NCBI GenBank assembly: GCA_016719055.1
Contig: JADKAW010000039.1
Coordinates: 22,696-86,695 of the forward strand
DNA length: 64,000 nucleotides
Source of the DNA: Candidatus Rhodoferax mariagerensis
GTDB taxonomy: Bacteria > Pseudomonadota > Gammaproteobacteria > Burkholderiales > Burkholderiaceae_C
Direction of reading: 5' to 3'
Below are positions 26,873-36,108 of this stretch, piece after piece. Position numbers and translations under genes: made by a program. Below the pieces are notes generated by a model. That model was not told the DNA's origin, did not search any database, and saw nothing but the letters and a program-made list of their open reading frames with translations. Each line of letters begins with the position of its first letter. The first letter of the stretch is position 1.

Positions 26873-28252
26873 TCAAGGTTCCCGAATAGCCTCACTAATG
26901 CCTTTGGTGAGAGGCCATGCCAAATACGAAATAACTGACCTCTGGCCTACTACAATCTCCGCGCTCAAGGTCATGCCGGGTAACAGCCGGGTGCCTTCCT
27001 TCATATTGGTCAACTCTGTTTTCTCCAATGCAATCCGCGACAAATAGAAGGCGTTGGCTACCGGGCTGCCACCGGCATCTTTTCTGAAAGAATCTTCGCT
27101 GATTGTGCGCACCTTGGCCTTGATTGTCCCGTGCTTTTGGTAAGGAAACGCGTCCAGCTTGACATCCACGTGGTGACCAACTTTGATATAACCTACATTC
27201 ACCGAATCAATTTGCACCTCTGCCTCCAGCGTCACGTTCAAGGGTACCAGGGTAAAAAATGTTTCTGCTGCCTGCACGATGGAACCAGGCGACAGCTTAG
27301 CTATTTCCAGCACAACAGAATCAACCGGCGCGGTCAGAGTCACCAATGCAGAACGCTTGTCTGCCTTTTGTAGTTGCTCTTTGAGTGAATCCCGCTCGCG
27401 TGACAGATTCAGCAAATCTTCCATGATTTTTTGCCGCCAGCCTTTCTCGAACGCTGTTCGTTCTGAATCCACACTAGCTAGGTCTCGCCTTATCTCTACC
27501 TCGCGGTTGCTGACCAGCTCCAGTTCACGTTCCACCTCTTTGGACCGTTGTTGTGCTTCCAACAATTGCAGCGGTGATCCATACTTTTGGGCTGCCATCT
27601 TTTCCTGCATGGCTTCCATTTCTTTAAGCGATTTGAGCCTTGATGCCACAAATTGCTGGTCTCTGCGGTTCGTAGCCAATGCCGCGCGTAACTTGGCAGA
27701 GTTTTCAGAAATCTTCATCTGCTGCGCTTTGTAATTGGCTTTTCTCTCGGCCATCAAATTGGCTTGCAATTGGTCGTCGGCATTGTTGTTGACATTTCCA
27801 GCAACTATGCTGCCGGTCAGCTCGTGCTCAAAGCCTAGTATTTGCGTCTCAAGACTGGCTAGGCGAGATCTCAATTGCGATTCATCGGCCTGGGCAAAGG
27901 TTGCATCCAATGTCGCCAGGGTCTGCCCCTTTTTGACCACCTGCCCGACCCGCACTTCAATACTCTTGATGATGGACATCTCCAACGGTTGCACCACAAC
28001 ATTGGGTGTGGGGTTGACCAATCTACCATGTGCAACTACCACCTGGTCTAGGTGCGACACACTGGCCCATATGCCAAACGACACAAGAGCCAAAAGCAAA
28101 ATGTGCATGGTGACCTGAGCCATTCGGGGTACAGGGCTGCGTTCGATTTCATCCGCATCGGGCAAGTACTCGATGGCGGTCTTGGCTGACTTGCCTTTGC
28201 GCCCAATCACTGGGAGCAAACGCATCAGAGATGACTTGTTTGTTGGTGCCAT
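26873..28252 (-). CDS. HlyD-family type I secretion periplasmic adaptor
   Basis: The 459-aa membrane fusion protein has an N-terminal cytoplasmic tail, one transmembrane helix (about 46-66) and the barrel/lipoyl strand KSIEVRVGQVVKKGQTLATLD (about 94-113). A long coiled coil (about 120-310) follows, then a C-terminal beta domain. This matches HlyD/PrtE adaptors joining an ABC exporter to a TolC-like channel. It overlaps the ABC transporter gene by 28 bp. Confidence 0.93.
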   Translation of the reverse strand: MAPTNKSSLMRLLPVIGRKGKSAKTAIEYLPDADEIERSPVPRMAQVTMHILLLALVSFGIWASVSHLDQVVVAHGRLVNPTPNVVVQPLEMSIIKSIEVRVGQVVKKGQTLATLDATFAQADESQLRSRLASLETQILGFEHELTGSIVAGNVNNNADDQLQANLMAERKANYKAQQMKISENSAKLRAALATNRRDQQFVASRLKSLKEMEAMQEKMAAQKYGSPLQLLEAQQRSKEVERELELVSNREVEIRRDLASVDSERTAFEKGWRQKIMEDLLNLSRERDSLKEQLQKADKRSALVTLTAPVDSVVLEIAKLSPGSIVQAAETFFTLVPLNVTLEAEVQIDSVNVGYIKVGHHVDVKLDAFPYQKHGTIKAKVRTISEDSFRKDAGGSPVANAFYLSRIALEKTELTNMKEGTRLLPGMTLSAEIVVGQRSVISYLAWPLTKGISEAIREP

Positions 28253-30369
28253 AGCTGTTGATAGGTTTCACAACGTGTTAACAGTTCACCATGCGTCCCT
28301 TGGTCAACCAACTTACCTTGCTCCATCACCAAAATAGCATGAGCGTTGACCAATGTCGATAAGCGATGTGAGATCATGATCACCGTGCGTCCCACCGCAA
28401 TTTTGGACAAGTTTCTGATGAAGATAGCTTCGCTCTCTGGGTCCAGCGCACTGGCGGCTTCGTCCAGGATCAATATGCGCGGCTTGGTCAGCAAGGTGCG
28501 GGCAATCGACAGGCGCTGCTTTTGCCCGCCAGACAAGTTAGCTGCGTTTTCTTCCAACAGCGTGTTGTAGCCCTGTGGCATGCGTTCAATAAACTCTGCC
28601 GCACCCGCTACCACGGATGACGCCACAATTTCTTCAAACGTGGCCTCGGGTTTGGCCACAGCAATGTTCTCGCGGATGGTGCCACGGAACAAAAAGTTCT
28701 CTTGTAACACCACCCCAATTTGCCGACGCAGGTGCGCCAATTCAATCTCACGCGCGTCTGTTCTATCGAACCTGACTATGCCTTCCTGCACACTATATAA
28801 GCCCTGAATCAGTTTAGTCAATGTGGTTTTGCCGGAGCCGCTGCGCCCCACAACGCCCACTACCGTGCCAGAGCCAATTGTCAAACTGGCCCGATCCAAG
28901 GCAGCAATGCTGGAGCCGGGGTAGCGGAAGGTCACGTTATCAAATGATATTTCACCCGCCAACTCGGGCCGCAACCCACCGGCATTTGTGCCCCCTTCAG
29001 GTGGATGATTCATCACTTCACCCAGGGTACGCACCGCTAGCGCGGTTTCCTGGTATTCATTGACCAGCCCCACAATCGCAATCAAGGGCTGAACCACCCG
29101 GCCGGAAATCATCTGAAAGCCAATCAACGCACCCACCGACAAGGTTTGTGAAAATACCTCTTGAGAACCCAAAATGATGATCACCACCGGTAGCAACTTG
29201 CCCAAAAAGTCGGTGATTGAGTTACCAATGATGGATATTTTCCCCACCCTGAAATGCATGTTGATGGACTGTGCTGAACGTTGATCCCAAAGGCGCCGTT
29301 GCGTGGGTTCTATGGCCAGGGCCTTCACGGTGCGCATACCATGAATGGTTTCTACCATCATCGATTGCCGCACACCTTCTGCTTGGTACAAGTCATTCAA
29401 GCGCCGCTGAAAAGTGGGCACCATCGCCATCACCACAATGCCAATTAAAAAGGTGAAAACTAGCGTGATCAAGGCCAGTTTGACCGAATAAGTGAACAAA
29501 ATCGGCAAAAAGATGAACAACGAAAAAGTGTCCAGCACGGTAAAAAACAAACGCCCAGTCAAAAAACCACGAATTTTTTCAACCTGCTGCATGTTGCGGG
29601 TAATTACCCCCGCGGTGGTGGTCTCAAAATAATCAATGGGCAAGGACAACAGGTGCGCAAAGGTACGTCGCGTCAAGCGCATATCGATTTTGTTGGTGGC
29701 AGAGAGGGTCAACAACTGCCGCAAAAAGCCAAACAAAGAATCAAAAATCAGTGCAAACACCACACCAATGCCAAGCACCCACAGCGTGGACATGCTTTGA
29801 TGAACCAGCACTTTATCGATCACCAGTTGAAAGAACACAGGCGAGGCCAACGCTAGTAAATGCATAGCTAGCGCTGCAATGGCTATATCCCTTAGCGCCG
29901 CTTTTTGCTTCAAAATTTCAGGAATAAACCACCTGAAACCAAACGGCTGATTTTGCTCTGGCAGGCTATAAAGCCGCTTCATCAAAAAAACCTGCCCCCT
30001 CCACATCGCGCAAAACTTGGGCTTATCCAGCAATAACGCCTCCGCTGGGTTATCTGCCATCGGGTTCAACACCGCCAGTTGGCCGCCGTCTTTTTCAGAA
30101 GCCCCCATCACGATCACGCAATGGCTATCGCTCATGCGGGCAATCAGAGGAAAGACACCGTTTTGGGCCAGCAAATCGTCCCAAGTAAACTTGTCTGCCT
30201 TGGCTTTGAGACCAATGTCAGCGGCGATACGCAATACGGTCGCCGTGCCTGGCTCTTCGGCCCCCAGCGCGTAATCCTCAATCAGGCGCTCGGGGTTCAC
30301 CGGCAATCGGTGATGCTGCGCCAGTGCCGCCAGGCACTGAATGGTTGAGTGAGGGTATCTTTCTGCCAT
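28225..30369 (-). CDS. HlyB-like type I secretion ABC transporter
   Basis: The 714-aa exporter has an N-terminal C39-like domain (1-130). The catalytic cysteine position is not conserved (the sequence there reads PHSTIQCLAALAQHH, aligning with the degenerate domain of HlyB), so it should bind rather than cleave the substrate. Six transmembrane helices (about 155-435) precede the ATPase with Walker A GRSGSGKTTL, signature LSGGQKQR and Walker B ILILDEAAS. It should export the adjacent repeat protein with an uncleaved C-terminal signal. Confidence 0.95.
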   Translation of the reverse strand: MAERYPHSTIQCLAALAQHHRLPVNPERLIEDYALGAEEPGTATVLRIAADIGLKAKADKFTWDDLLAQNGVFPLIARMSDSHCVIVMGASEKDGGQLAVLNPMADNPAEALLLDKPKFCAMWRGQVFLMKRLYSLPEQNQPFGFRWFIPEILKQKAALRDIAIAALAMHLLALASPVFFQLVIDKVLVHQSMSTLWVLGIGVVFALIFDSLFGFLRQLLTLSATNKIDMRLTRRTFAHLLSLPIDYFETTTAGVITRNMQQVEKIRGFLTGRLFFTVLDTFSLFIFLPILFTYSVKLALITLVFTFLIGIVVMAMVPTFQRRLNDLYQAEGVRQSMMVETIHGMRTVKALAIEPTQRRLWDQRSAQSINMHFRVGKISIIGNSITDFLGKLLPVVIIILGSQEVFSQTLSVGALIGFQMISGRVVQPLIAIVGLVNEYQETALAVRTLGEVMNHPPEGGTNAGGLRPELAGEISFDNVTFRYPGSSIAALDRASLTIGSGTVVGVVGRSGSGKTTLTKLIQGLYSVQEGIVRFDRTDAREIELAHLRRQIGVVLQENFLFRGTIRENIAVAKPEATFEEIVASSVVAGAAEFIERMPQGYNTLLEENAANLSGGQKQRLSIARTLLTKPRILILDEAASALDPESEAIFIRNLSKIAVGRTVIMISHRLSTLVNAHAILVMEQGKLVDQGTHGELLTRCETYQQLWHQQTSHL

Positions 30370-30372
30370 GAA

Positions 30373-30397
30373 TGAAATGCCTTGTCATGGCATTTCA
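30373..30397 (-). promoter_or_regulatory. Perfect inverted repeat just upstream of the ABC exporter start
   Basis: TGAAATGCC and its exact reverse complement flank a 7-base loop, four bases before the exporter ATG. The likely Shine-Dalgarno AAGG falls at the loop/stem border, so the hairpin could limit translation of the exporter or stop part of the transcript coming from the repeat-protein gene. There is no following T-run on the minus strand, so a simple terminator is less likely. Confidence 0.5.
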
Positions 30398-30417
30398 TCA
30401 CAGAGATCGTGGGGCTA

Positions 30418-30439
30418 AATGCCAGAAAAGCCCGGCATT
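30418..30439 (-). promoter_or_regulatory. Second small inverted repeat in the same gap
   Basis: AATGCC and GGCATT flank 10 bases. It lies between the stop of the repeat protein and the hairpin at 30373-30397 and shares the AATGCC core with it, so the two could form alternative pairings. Confidence 0.3.
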
Positions 30440-30457
30440 ACCCACCCATTAACCCAG

Positions 30458-31363
30458 TCAGCCTTTGCCGCCAGTTGCCAAGAATCCGCCCGATGTCGGG
30501 TCTTGCGACCCAGTTGGTATCAAGGGCTTGACCGCAGGCACCGCCACACCAGTCAAATTGCCCAGCGGGTTGCCATTGGCATCAAACTGGTTCATTACGC
30601 CAGCCATGTTGGCAGCGACCATGGAGCCAGCGCCCGGTCCGGCGCCCGGCCCAGAGCCGCTTAAGCCAATCGGCGCAACTGTCGGTGCCTCGTTGAGCGC
30701 CTGACCCACATCAAAGGCACTGATGGACTGCGCCATACTGCTAACCCGCGTTCGCAGGTTGTCACCTTCGTCCACAGGTGCTGTGACTAAAGTCGACACA
30801 TCCGGCACTGGCAAAATGAGTGGCACCGCATCTGCGGGTTTTTCGGTCGCAAACCACACGTCTGCAGCAGCATGGTTAACACCGTCAGCGGTTTGATAGC
30901 TTGAGGTCAAGCCAACAAGGTTGCCGTTGTCGTAGTCGCTGCTTAAATTGGTCTGCAAATCAATCTTCGTAATCTGCAGGCTTGCCAATGTATTGACCTC
31001 GCCCGCAGTGCTTACCCCGTCAGAATTGCTGTCCACCCAAACCCGCAGTTCGTTGTAGATTGCATCATCTTGACTGATCAATCCATCCTGATTGATGTCA
31101 AACTCTCTCAATGCTGCATATCCATCTGTCGCCTTGGAGCCAGTGGCAAGTGATGTGGACGACCCAAACAATTCAGAGCCGTCGTTAATGACTCCGTCTT
31201 GATTACGATCCAACACTAACAAACCATCACCATTGCTAACCCAACCGGTATTGACATCTTGTCCGTTGGCATAAATATCAAACTTGACGCCACTGAAAAT
31301 GCTCTGCGTTTTGACGCCGTCATCATTCAAGTCAAGCACGATGGGCGTGCTATTGCTAAACAA
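30458..31363 (-). CDS. C-terminal part of the type I-secreted repeat protein (calcium-binding-like loops)
   Basis: The 301-aa frame joins the octapeptide repeats upstream if a two-base offset near 31397 is corrected; it then continues as TAQTGAITTTQITALF before the first Met. It contains acidic loops like EF-hand/dockerin sites: DLNDDG, DRNQDGVINDGSELFG, DINQDGLISQDD and DSNSDGVSTAGE. Such tails precede the secretion signal of large RTX-like adhesins. The last 60 residues are Gly/Pro/Ala-rich and should be the type I signal. The gene lies 88 bp upstream of the exporter. Confidence 0.8.
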   Translation of the reverse strand: MFSNSTPIVLDLNDDGVKTQSIFSGVKFDIYANGQDVNTGWVSNGDGLLVLDRNQDGVINDGSELFGSSTSLATGSKATDGYAALREFDINQDGLISQDDAIYNELRVWVDSNSDGVSTAGEVNTLASLQITKIDLQTNLSSDYDNGNLVGLTSSYQTADGVNHAAADVWFATEKPADAVPLILPVPDVSTLVTAPVDEGDNLRTRVSSMAQSISAFDVGQALNEAPTVAPIGLSGSGPGAGPGAGSMVAANMAGVMNQFDANGNPLGNLTGVAVPAVKPLIPTGSQDPTSGGFLATGGKG

Positions 31364-32043
31364 GGCGGTAATTTGGGTCGTTGTAATTGCACCGGTCTGA
31401 GCGCGGTGGTCAACGCCTGGACTTGCACGGTGCTCAGTGCTTGCAGGTTGGTCGTCGACAGACCCGCAAGTTGTGCCGTTTTAAGCACCGCTACATCGGT
31501 CGTTTCGATGGCGCCAATTTGCGTGGTCGTCAGTCCGCTCAGGGCCGTTGTGGTCAGACCCGCTACTTGTGCAGTGGTCAGGGCCTGGACTTGCACGGTG
31601 CTCAGTGCTTGCAGGTTGGTGGTGGTCAGACCCGCGAGCTGCGAGGTCTTGAGTACCTGGATGTCCGTAGTCTCGATCGCACCAATTTGACTGGTCGTCA
31701 GGTTCGTCAGTGTGCTTGTGCTCAGACCCGCTACCTGCGCTGTGGTCAGCGCTTTCACTTGCGTTGTCGTCAGCGCTTGTAAGCCAGTGGTGGTGAGAGC
31801 TGCAATTTGAGTCGTCTTGAGCACCCCTACCTGGGTGGTGCTCAGGGCCGCGACCGTGGTCGTGTTCAGGCCCGCCATGTTGGCCGTCGTCAGGCCCGCT
31901 ACCTGCGCAGTGGAGAGCACCGCCAGTTGTGAGGTCGTCAAGGCTGCCAGGTTGGCCGTATTGAAGCTGGCAAGTTGGGCGGTGGAGAGTCCCGCTACTT
32001 GGGCGGTCGTCAAGGCCGATGTCAGCTGTGTCCAGGCTTGCAA
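31327..32043 (-). CDS. Octapeptide-repeat segment of the same secreted protein (frame fragment)
   Basis: The 238 aa consist almost entirely of eight-residue units such as VAGLTTAN and LQALSTVQ. The frame ends where a two-base difference shifts it away from the C-terminal part near 31397, and begins at a disturbed copy near 32030. I read it as part of one long protein, not as a separate gene. Confidence 0.6.
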   Translation of the reverse strand: MQAWTQLTSALTTAQVAGLSTAQLASFNTANLAALTTSQLAVLSTAQVAGLTTANMAGLNTTTVAALSTTQVGVLKTTQIAALTTTGLQALTTTQVKALTTAQVAGLSTSTLTNLTTSQIGAIETTDIQVLKTSQLAGLTTTNLQALSTVQVQALTTAQVAGLTTTALSGLTTTQIGAIETTDVAVLKTAQLAGLSTTNLQALSTVQVQALTTALRPVQLQRPKLPPCLAIARPSCLT

Positions 32044-32296
32044 ACGCTGGCAGTGCCCAGTGAACCCGTTTGCGCTGTGCTCAATGCACCCAACTGGGTC
32101 GTCGTCAGGGCCCCCAAGTTGGCGGTGGTCAGGCCTTTGACTTGCGTGGTGGTCAATGCCCCCAACTGGACCGTCGTCAGAGCTTGGATGTTGGTGGTGG
32201 ACAAACCCGCCAACTGCGTTGTCTTGAGCGCCTGGATGTCAGCGGTCTCAATGGCAGCGACTTGCGTGGTCGTCAAGCCATTGAGGGTGCCAGTGG

Positions 32297-34708
32297 TCAG
32301 GCCGCTACTTGCGCGGTGGTCAACGCCTGGACTTGCACGGTGCTCAGCGCTTGCAGGTTGGTCGTCGACAGACCCGCAAGTTGTGCCGTTTTAGGCACCG
32401 CTACATCGGTCGTTTCGATGGCGCCAATTTGCGTGGTCGTCAGTCCGCTCAGGGCCGTTGTGGTCAGACCCGCTACTTGCGCAGTGGTCAGGGCCTGGAC
32501 TTGCACGGTGCTCAGTGCTTGCAGGTTGGTGGTGCTCAGACCCGCGAGCTGCGAGGTCTTGAGTACCTGGATGTCCATAGTCTCGATCGCACCAATTTGA
32601 CTGGTCGTCAGGTTCGTCAGTGTGCTTGTGCTCAGACCCGCTACCTGCGCTGTGGTCAGCGCTTTCACTTGCGTTGTCGTCAGCGCTTGTAAGCCAGTGG
32701 TGGTGAGAGCTGCAATTTGAGTCGTCTTGAGCACCCCTACTTGGGTGGTGCTCAGGGCCGCGACCGTGGTCGTGTTCAGGCCCGCCATGTTGGCCGTCGT
32801 CAGGCCCGCTACCTGCGCAGTGGAGAGCACCGCCAGTTGTGAGGTCGTCAAGGCTGCCAGGTTAGCCGTATTGAAGCTGGCAAGTTGGGCAGTGGAGAGT
32901 CCCGCTACTTGAGCGGTCGTCAAGGCCACGATGTCAGCTGTGCTCAGGCTTGCAACGCTGGCAGTGCCCAGTGAACCCGTTTGCGCTGTGCTCAATGCAC
33001 CCAACTGGGTCGTCGTCAGGCCCCCAAAGTTGGCGGTGGTCAGGCCTTTGACTTGCGTGGTGGTCAATGCCCCCAACTGGACCGTCGTCAGAGCTTGGAT
33101 GTTGGTGGTGGACAAACCCGCCAACTGCGTTGTCTTGAGCGCCTGGATGTCAGTGGTCTCAATGGCAGCGACTTGCGTGGTCGTCAAGCCATTGAGGGTG
33201 CCAGTGGTCAGGCTAGCTACTTGCGCGGTGGTCAACGCCTGGACTTGCACGGTGCTCAGTGCTTGCAGGTTGGTCGTCGACAGACCCGCAAGTTGTGCCG
33301 TTTTAAGCACCGCTACATCGGTCGTTTCGATGGCGCCAATTTGCGTGGTCGTCAGTCCGCTCAGGGCCGTTGTGGTCAGACCTGCTACTTGTGCGGTGGT
33401 CAGCGCCTGAACTTGCACGGTGCTCAGTGCTTGCAGGTTGGTGGTGCTCAGACCCGCGAGCTGCGAGGTCTTGAGTACCTGGATGTCCGTAGTCTCGATC
33501 GCACGAATTTGACTGGTTGTCAGGTTCGTCAGTGTGCTCGTGCTCAGACCCGCTACCTGCGCTGTGGTCAGCGCTTTCACTTGCGTTGTCGTCAGCGCTT
33601 GTAAGCCAGTGGTGGTGAGAGCTGCAATTTGAGTCGTCTTGAGCACCCCTACCTGGGTGGTGCTCAGGGCCGCGACCGTGGTCGTGTTCAGGCCCGCCAT
33701 GTTGGCCGTCGTCAGGCCCGCTACCTGCGCAGTGGAGAGCACCGCCAGTTGTGAGGTCGTCAAGGCTGCCAGGTTAGCCGTATTGAAGCTGGCAAGTTGG
33801 GCAGTGGAGAGTCCCGCTACTTGAGCGGTCGTCAAGGCCACGATGTCAGCTGTGTTCAGGCTTGCAACGCTGGTAGTGCCCAGTGAACCCGTTTGCGCTG
33901 TGCTCAATGCACCCAACTGGGTCGTCGTCAGGGCCCCCAAGTTGGCGGTGGTCAGGCCTTTGACTTGCGTGGTGGTCAATGCCCCCAACTGGACCGTCGT
34001 CAGAGCTTGGATGTTGGTGGTGGACAAACCCGCCAACTGCGTTGTCTTGAGCGCCTGGATGTCAGTGGTCTCAATGGCAGCGACTTGCGTGGTCGTCAAG
34101 CCATTGAGGGTGCCAGTGGTCAGGCCCGCTACTTGCGCGGTGGTCAGCGCCTGGATTTGCGCGGTGCTCAGTGCTTGCAGGTTGGTCGTCGACAAGCCTG
34201 CAAGCTGTGCTGTTTTAAGCACCGCTATGTCAGTCGTTTCGATGGCACCAATTTGCGTGGTCGTCAGTCCGCTGAGTGCCGTTGTGGTCAGACCTGCTAC
34301 TTGCGCGGTGGTCAGCGCCTGGACTTGCACAGTGCTCAGTGCTTGAAGGTTGGTGGTGCTCAGACCCGCGAGCTGCGAGGTCTTGAGTACCTGGATGTCC
34401 GTGGTCTCGATCGCACGAATTTGACTGGTTGTCAGGTTCGTCAGTGTGCTCGTGCTCAGACCCGCTATCTGCGCTGTGGTCAGCGCTTGTACTTGCGTGG
34501 TCGTCAGCGCTTGCAAGCCAGTGGTGCTGAGGGCCGCAATTTGAGCTGTCTTGAGCGCGCCCACCTGGGTGGTGCTCAGGGCCGCGACCGTGGCCGTGTT
34601 CAGGCCCGCCATGTTGGCCGTCGTCAGGCCCGCTACCTGTGCAGTGGAAAGCACCGCCCGTTGTGCGGTCGTCAAGGCTGCCAGGTTGGGCCGTATTGAA
34701 GCTGGCAA
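32297..34708 (-). CDS. Octapeptide-repeat core of the secreted protein, longest open frame
   Basis: The 803 aa are about 100 consecutive octads with the pattern x-[AGS]-[LI]-x-T-x-x-[VIL], for example VAALSTTQ, IQALKTTQ and IGAIETTD. Asp-containing octads recur every seven units or so. There are no cysteines or aromatic residues to speak of. The frame is lost at 32300, where GGCCG replaces GGCCCG of the sister copy. Such proteins are secreted adhesin or surface-layer-like stalks. The start codon of the whole protein is at 36426. Confidence 0.75.
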   Translation of the reverse strand: MPASIRPNLAALTTAQRAVLSTAQVAGLTTANMAGLNTATVAALSTTQVGALKTAQIAALSTTGLQALTTTQVQALTTAQIAGLSTSTLTNLTTSQIRAIETTDIQVLKTSQLAGLSTTNLQALSTVQVQALTTAQVAGLTTTALSGLTTTQIGAIETTDIAVLKTAQLAGLSTTNLQALSTAQIQALTTAQVAGLTTGTLNGLTTTQVAAIETTDIQALKTTQLAGLSTTNIQALTTVQLGALTTTQVKGLTTANLGALTTTQLGALSTAQTGSLGTTSVASLNTADIVALTTAQVAGLSTAQLASFNTANLAALTTSQLAVLSTAQVAGLTTANMAGLNTTTVAALSTTQVGVLKTTQIAALTTTGLQALTTTQVKALTTAQVAGLSTSTLTNLTTSQIRAIETTDIQVLKTSQLAGLSTTNLQALSTVQVQALTTAQVAGLTTTALSGLTTTQIGAIETTDVAVLKTAQLAGLSTTNLQALSTVQVQALTTAQVASLTTGTLNGLTTTQVAAIETTDIQALKTTQLAGLSTTNIQALTTVQLGALTTTQVKGLTTANFGGLTTTQLGALSTAQTGSLGTASVASLSTADIVALTTAQVAGLSTAQLASFNTANLAALTTSQLAVLSTAQVAGLTTANMAGLNTTTVAALSTTQVGVLKTTQIAALTTTGLQALTTTQVKALTTAQVAGLSTSTLTNLTTSQIGAIETMDIQVLKTSQLAGLSTTNLQALSTVQVQALTTAQVAGLTTTALSGLTTTQIGAIETTDVAVPKTAQLAGLSTTNLQALSTVQVQALTTAQVAA

Positions 34709-35011
34709 GTTGGGCAGGCGGTCGTCAAGGCCACGATGTCAGCTGTGCTCAGGCTGGCAACGCTGGCAGTGCCCAGTGAACCCGTTTGTGCCGTGCTCAA
34801 TGCCGCCAACTGGGTCGTCGTCAGGGCCTCCAGGTTGGCGGTGGTCAGGCCTTTGACTTGCGCTGTGGTCAAGGCCCCCAACTGGACCGTCGTCAGGGCC
34901 TGGATGTTGGTGGTGGACAGACCCGCCAACTGTGCCGTCTTGAGCGCCTGGATGTCAGTGGTCTCAATGGCAGCAACTTGCGTGGTCGTCAGCCATTGAG
35001 GGTGCCAGTGG

Positions 35012-35428
35012 TCAGGCCGCTACTTGCGCGGTGGTCAGCGCCTGGACTTGCACGGTGCTCAGCGCTTGTGGGTTGGTCGTCGACAAGCCTGCAAGCTGTG
35101 CTGTTTTAAGCACCGCTATGTCAGTCGTTTCGATGGCACCAATTTGCGTGGTCGTCAGTCCGCTGAGTGCCGTTGTGGTCAGACCTGCTACTTGCGCGGT
35201 GGTCAGCGCCTGGACTTGCACAGTGCTCAGTGCTTGAAGGTTGGTGGTGCTCAGACCCGCGAGCTGCGAGGTCTTGAGTACCTGGATGTCAGCGGTCTCG
35301 ATCGCACCAATCTGACTGGTTGTCAGGTTCGTCAGTGTGCTCGTGCTCAAACCCGATACCTGCGCTGTGGTCAGCGCTGGATTTGCGATGTGGTCAGCGC
35401 TTGCAAGCCAGTGGTGCTGAGGCCGCAA
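35012..35428 (-). CDS. Octapeptide-repeat fragment of the secreted protein
   Basis: A 138-residue stretch of the same octads, bounded by one-base contractions (GGCCG at about 35018, a missing A near 34988) and by a disturbed segment near 35380-35430. It belongs to the same broken reading frame. A further short piece in yet another frame covers 34672-34929. Confidence 0.5.
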   Translation of the reverse strand: MRPQHHWLASADHIANPALTTAQVSGLSTSTLTNLTTSQIGAIETADIQVLKTSQLAGLSTTNLQALSTVQVQALTTAQVAGLTTTALSGLTTTQIGAIETTDIAVLKTAQLAGLSTTNPQALSTVQVQALTTAQVAA

Positions 35429-35510
35429 TTTGAGCTGTCTTGAGCGCGCCCACCGGGTGGTACTCAGGGCCGCGACCGTGCCGTGTTCAGGCCCGCCATG
35501 TTGGCCGTCG

Positions 35511-36017
35511 TCAGGCCGCCACCGGCGCAGTGGAGAGCACCGCCAGTTGTGCGGTCGTCAAGGCTGCCAGGTTGGCCGTATTGAAGCTGGCAAGTTGGGC
35601 GGTGGAGAGTCCCGCTACTTGGGCGGTCGTCAAGGCCACGATGTCAGCTGTGCTCAGGCTGGCAACGCTGGCAGTGCCCAGTGAACCCGTTTGTGCCGTG
35701 CTCAATGCCGCCAACTGGGTCGTCGTCAGGGCCTCCAGGTTGGCGGTGGTCAGGCCTTTGACTTGCGCTGTGGTCAAGGCCCCAACTGACCGGTCGTCAG
35801 AGCTGAATGTTGGTGGTGGATTAAACCGCCAACTGCGCCGTCTTGAGCGCCTGGATATCGGTGGTCTCAATGGCGGCAACTGCGTGGTCGTCGTCTTCAT
35901 CGAGGGTGCGCAGTGGTCAGGCCCGCTACTTGCGCGGTGGTCAGCGCCTGGACTTGCACGGTGCTCAGTGCTTGCGGTTGGTAGTCGACAGGACCTGCGG
36001 CCGTGCTGTTTTGGCAC
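35511..36017 (-). CDS. Octapeptide-repeat fragment of the secreted protein
   Basis: Residues from about 78 to 165 are regular octads; the first ~75 residues are out of frame relative to neighbouring copies, giving non-repeat sequence. Several small indels lie between 35770 and 36010, the most damaged part of the array. Confidence 0.4.
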   Translation of the reverse strand: MPKQHGRRSCRLPTASTEHRASPGADHRASSGPDHCAPSMKTTTTQLPPLRPPISRRSRRRSWRFNPPPTFSSDDRSVGALTTAQVKGLTTANLEALTTTQLAALSTAQTGSLGTASVASLSTADIVALTTAQVAGLSTAQLASFNTANLAALTTAQLAVLSTAPVAA

Positions 36018-36108
36018 CGCTATGTCCGTCGTTTCGATGGCGCCAATTTGCGTGGTCGTCCGGTCCGCTGGAGTGCCGTGGTGGTGGGACCCGCTACTTG
36101 TGCAGTGG

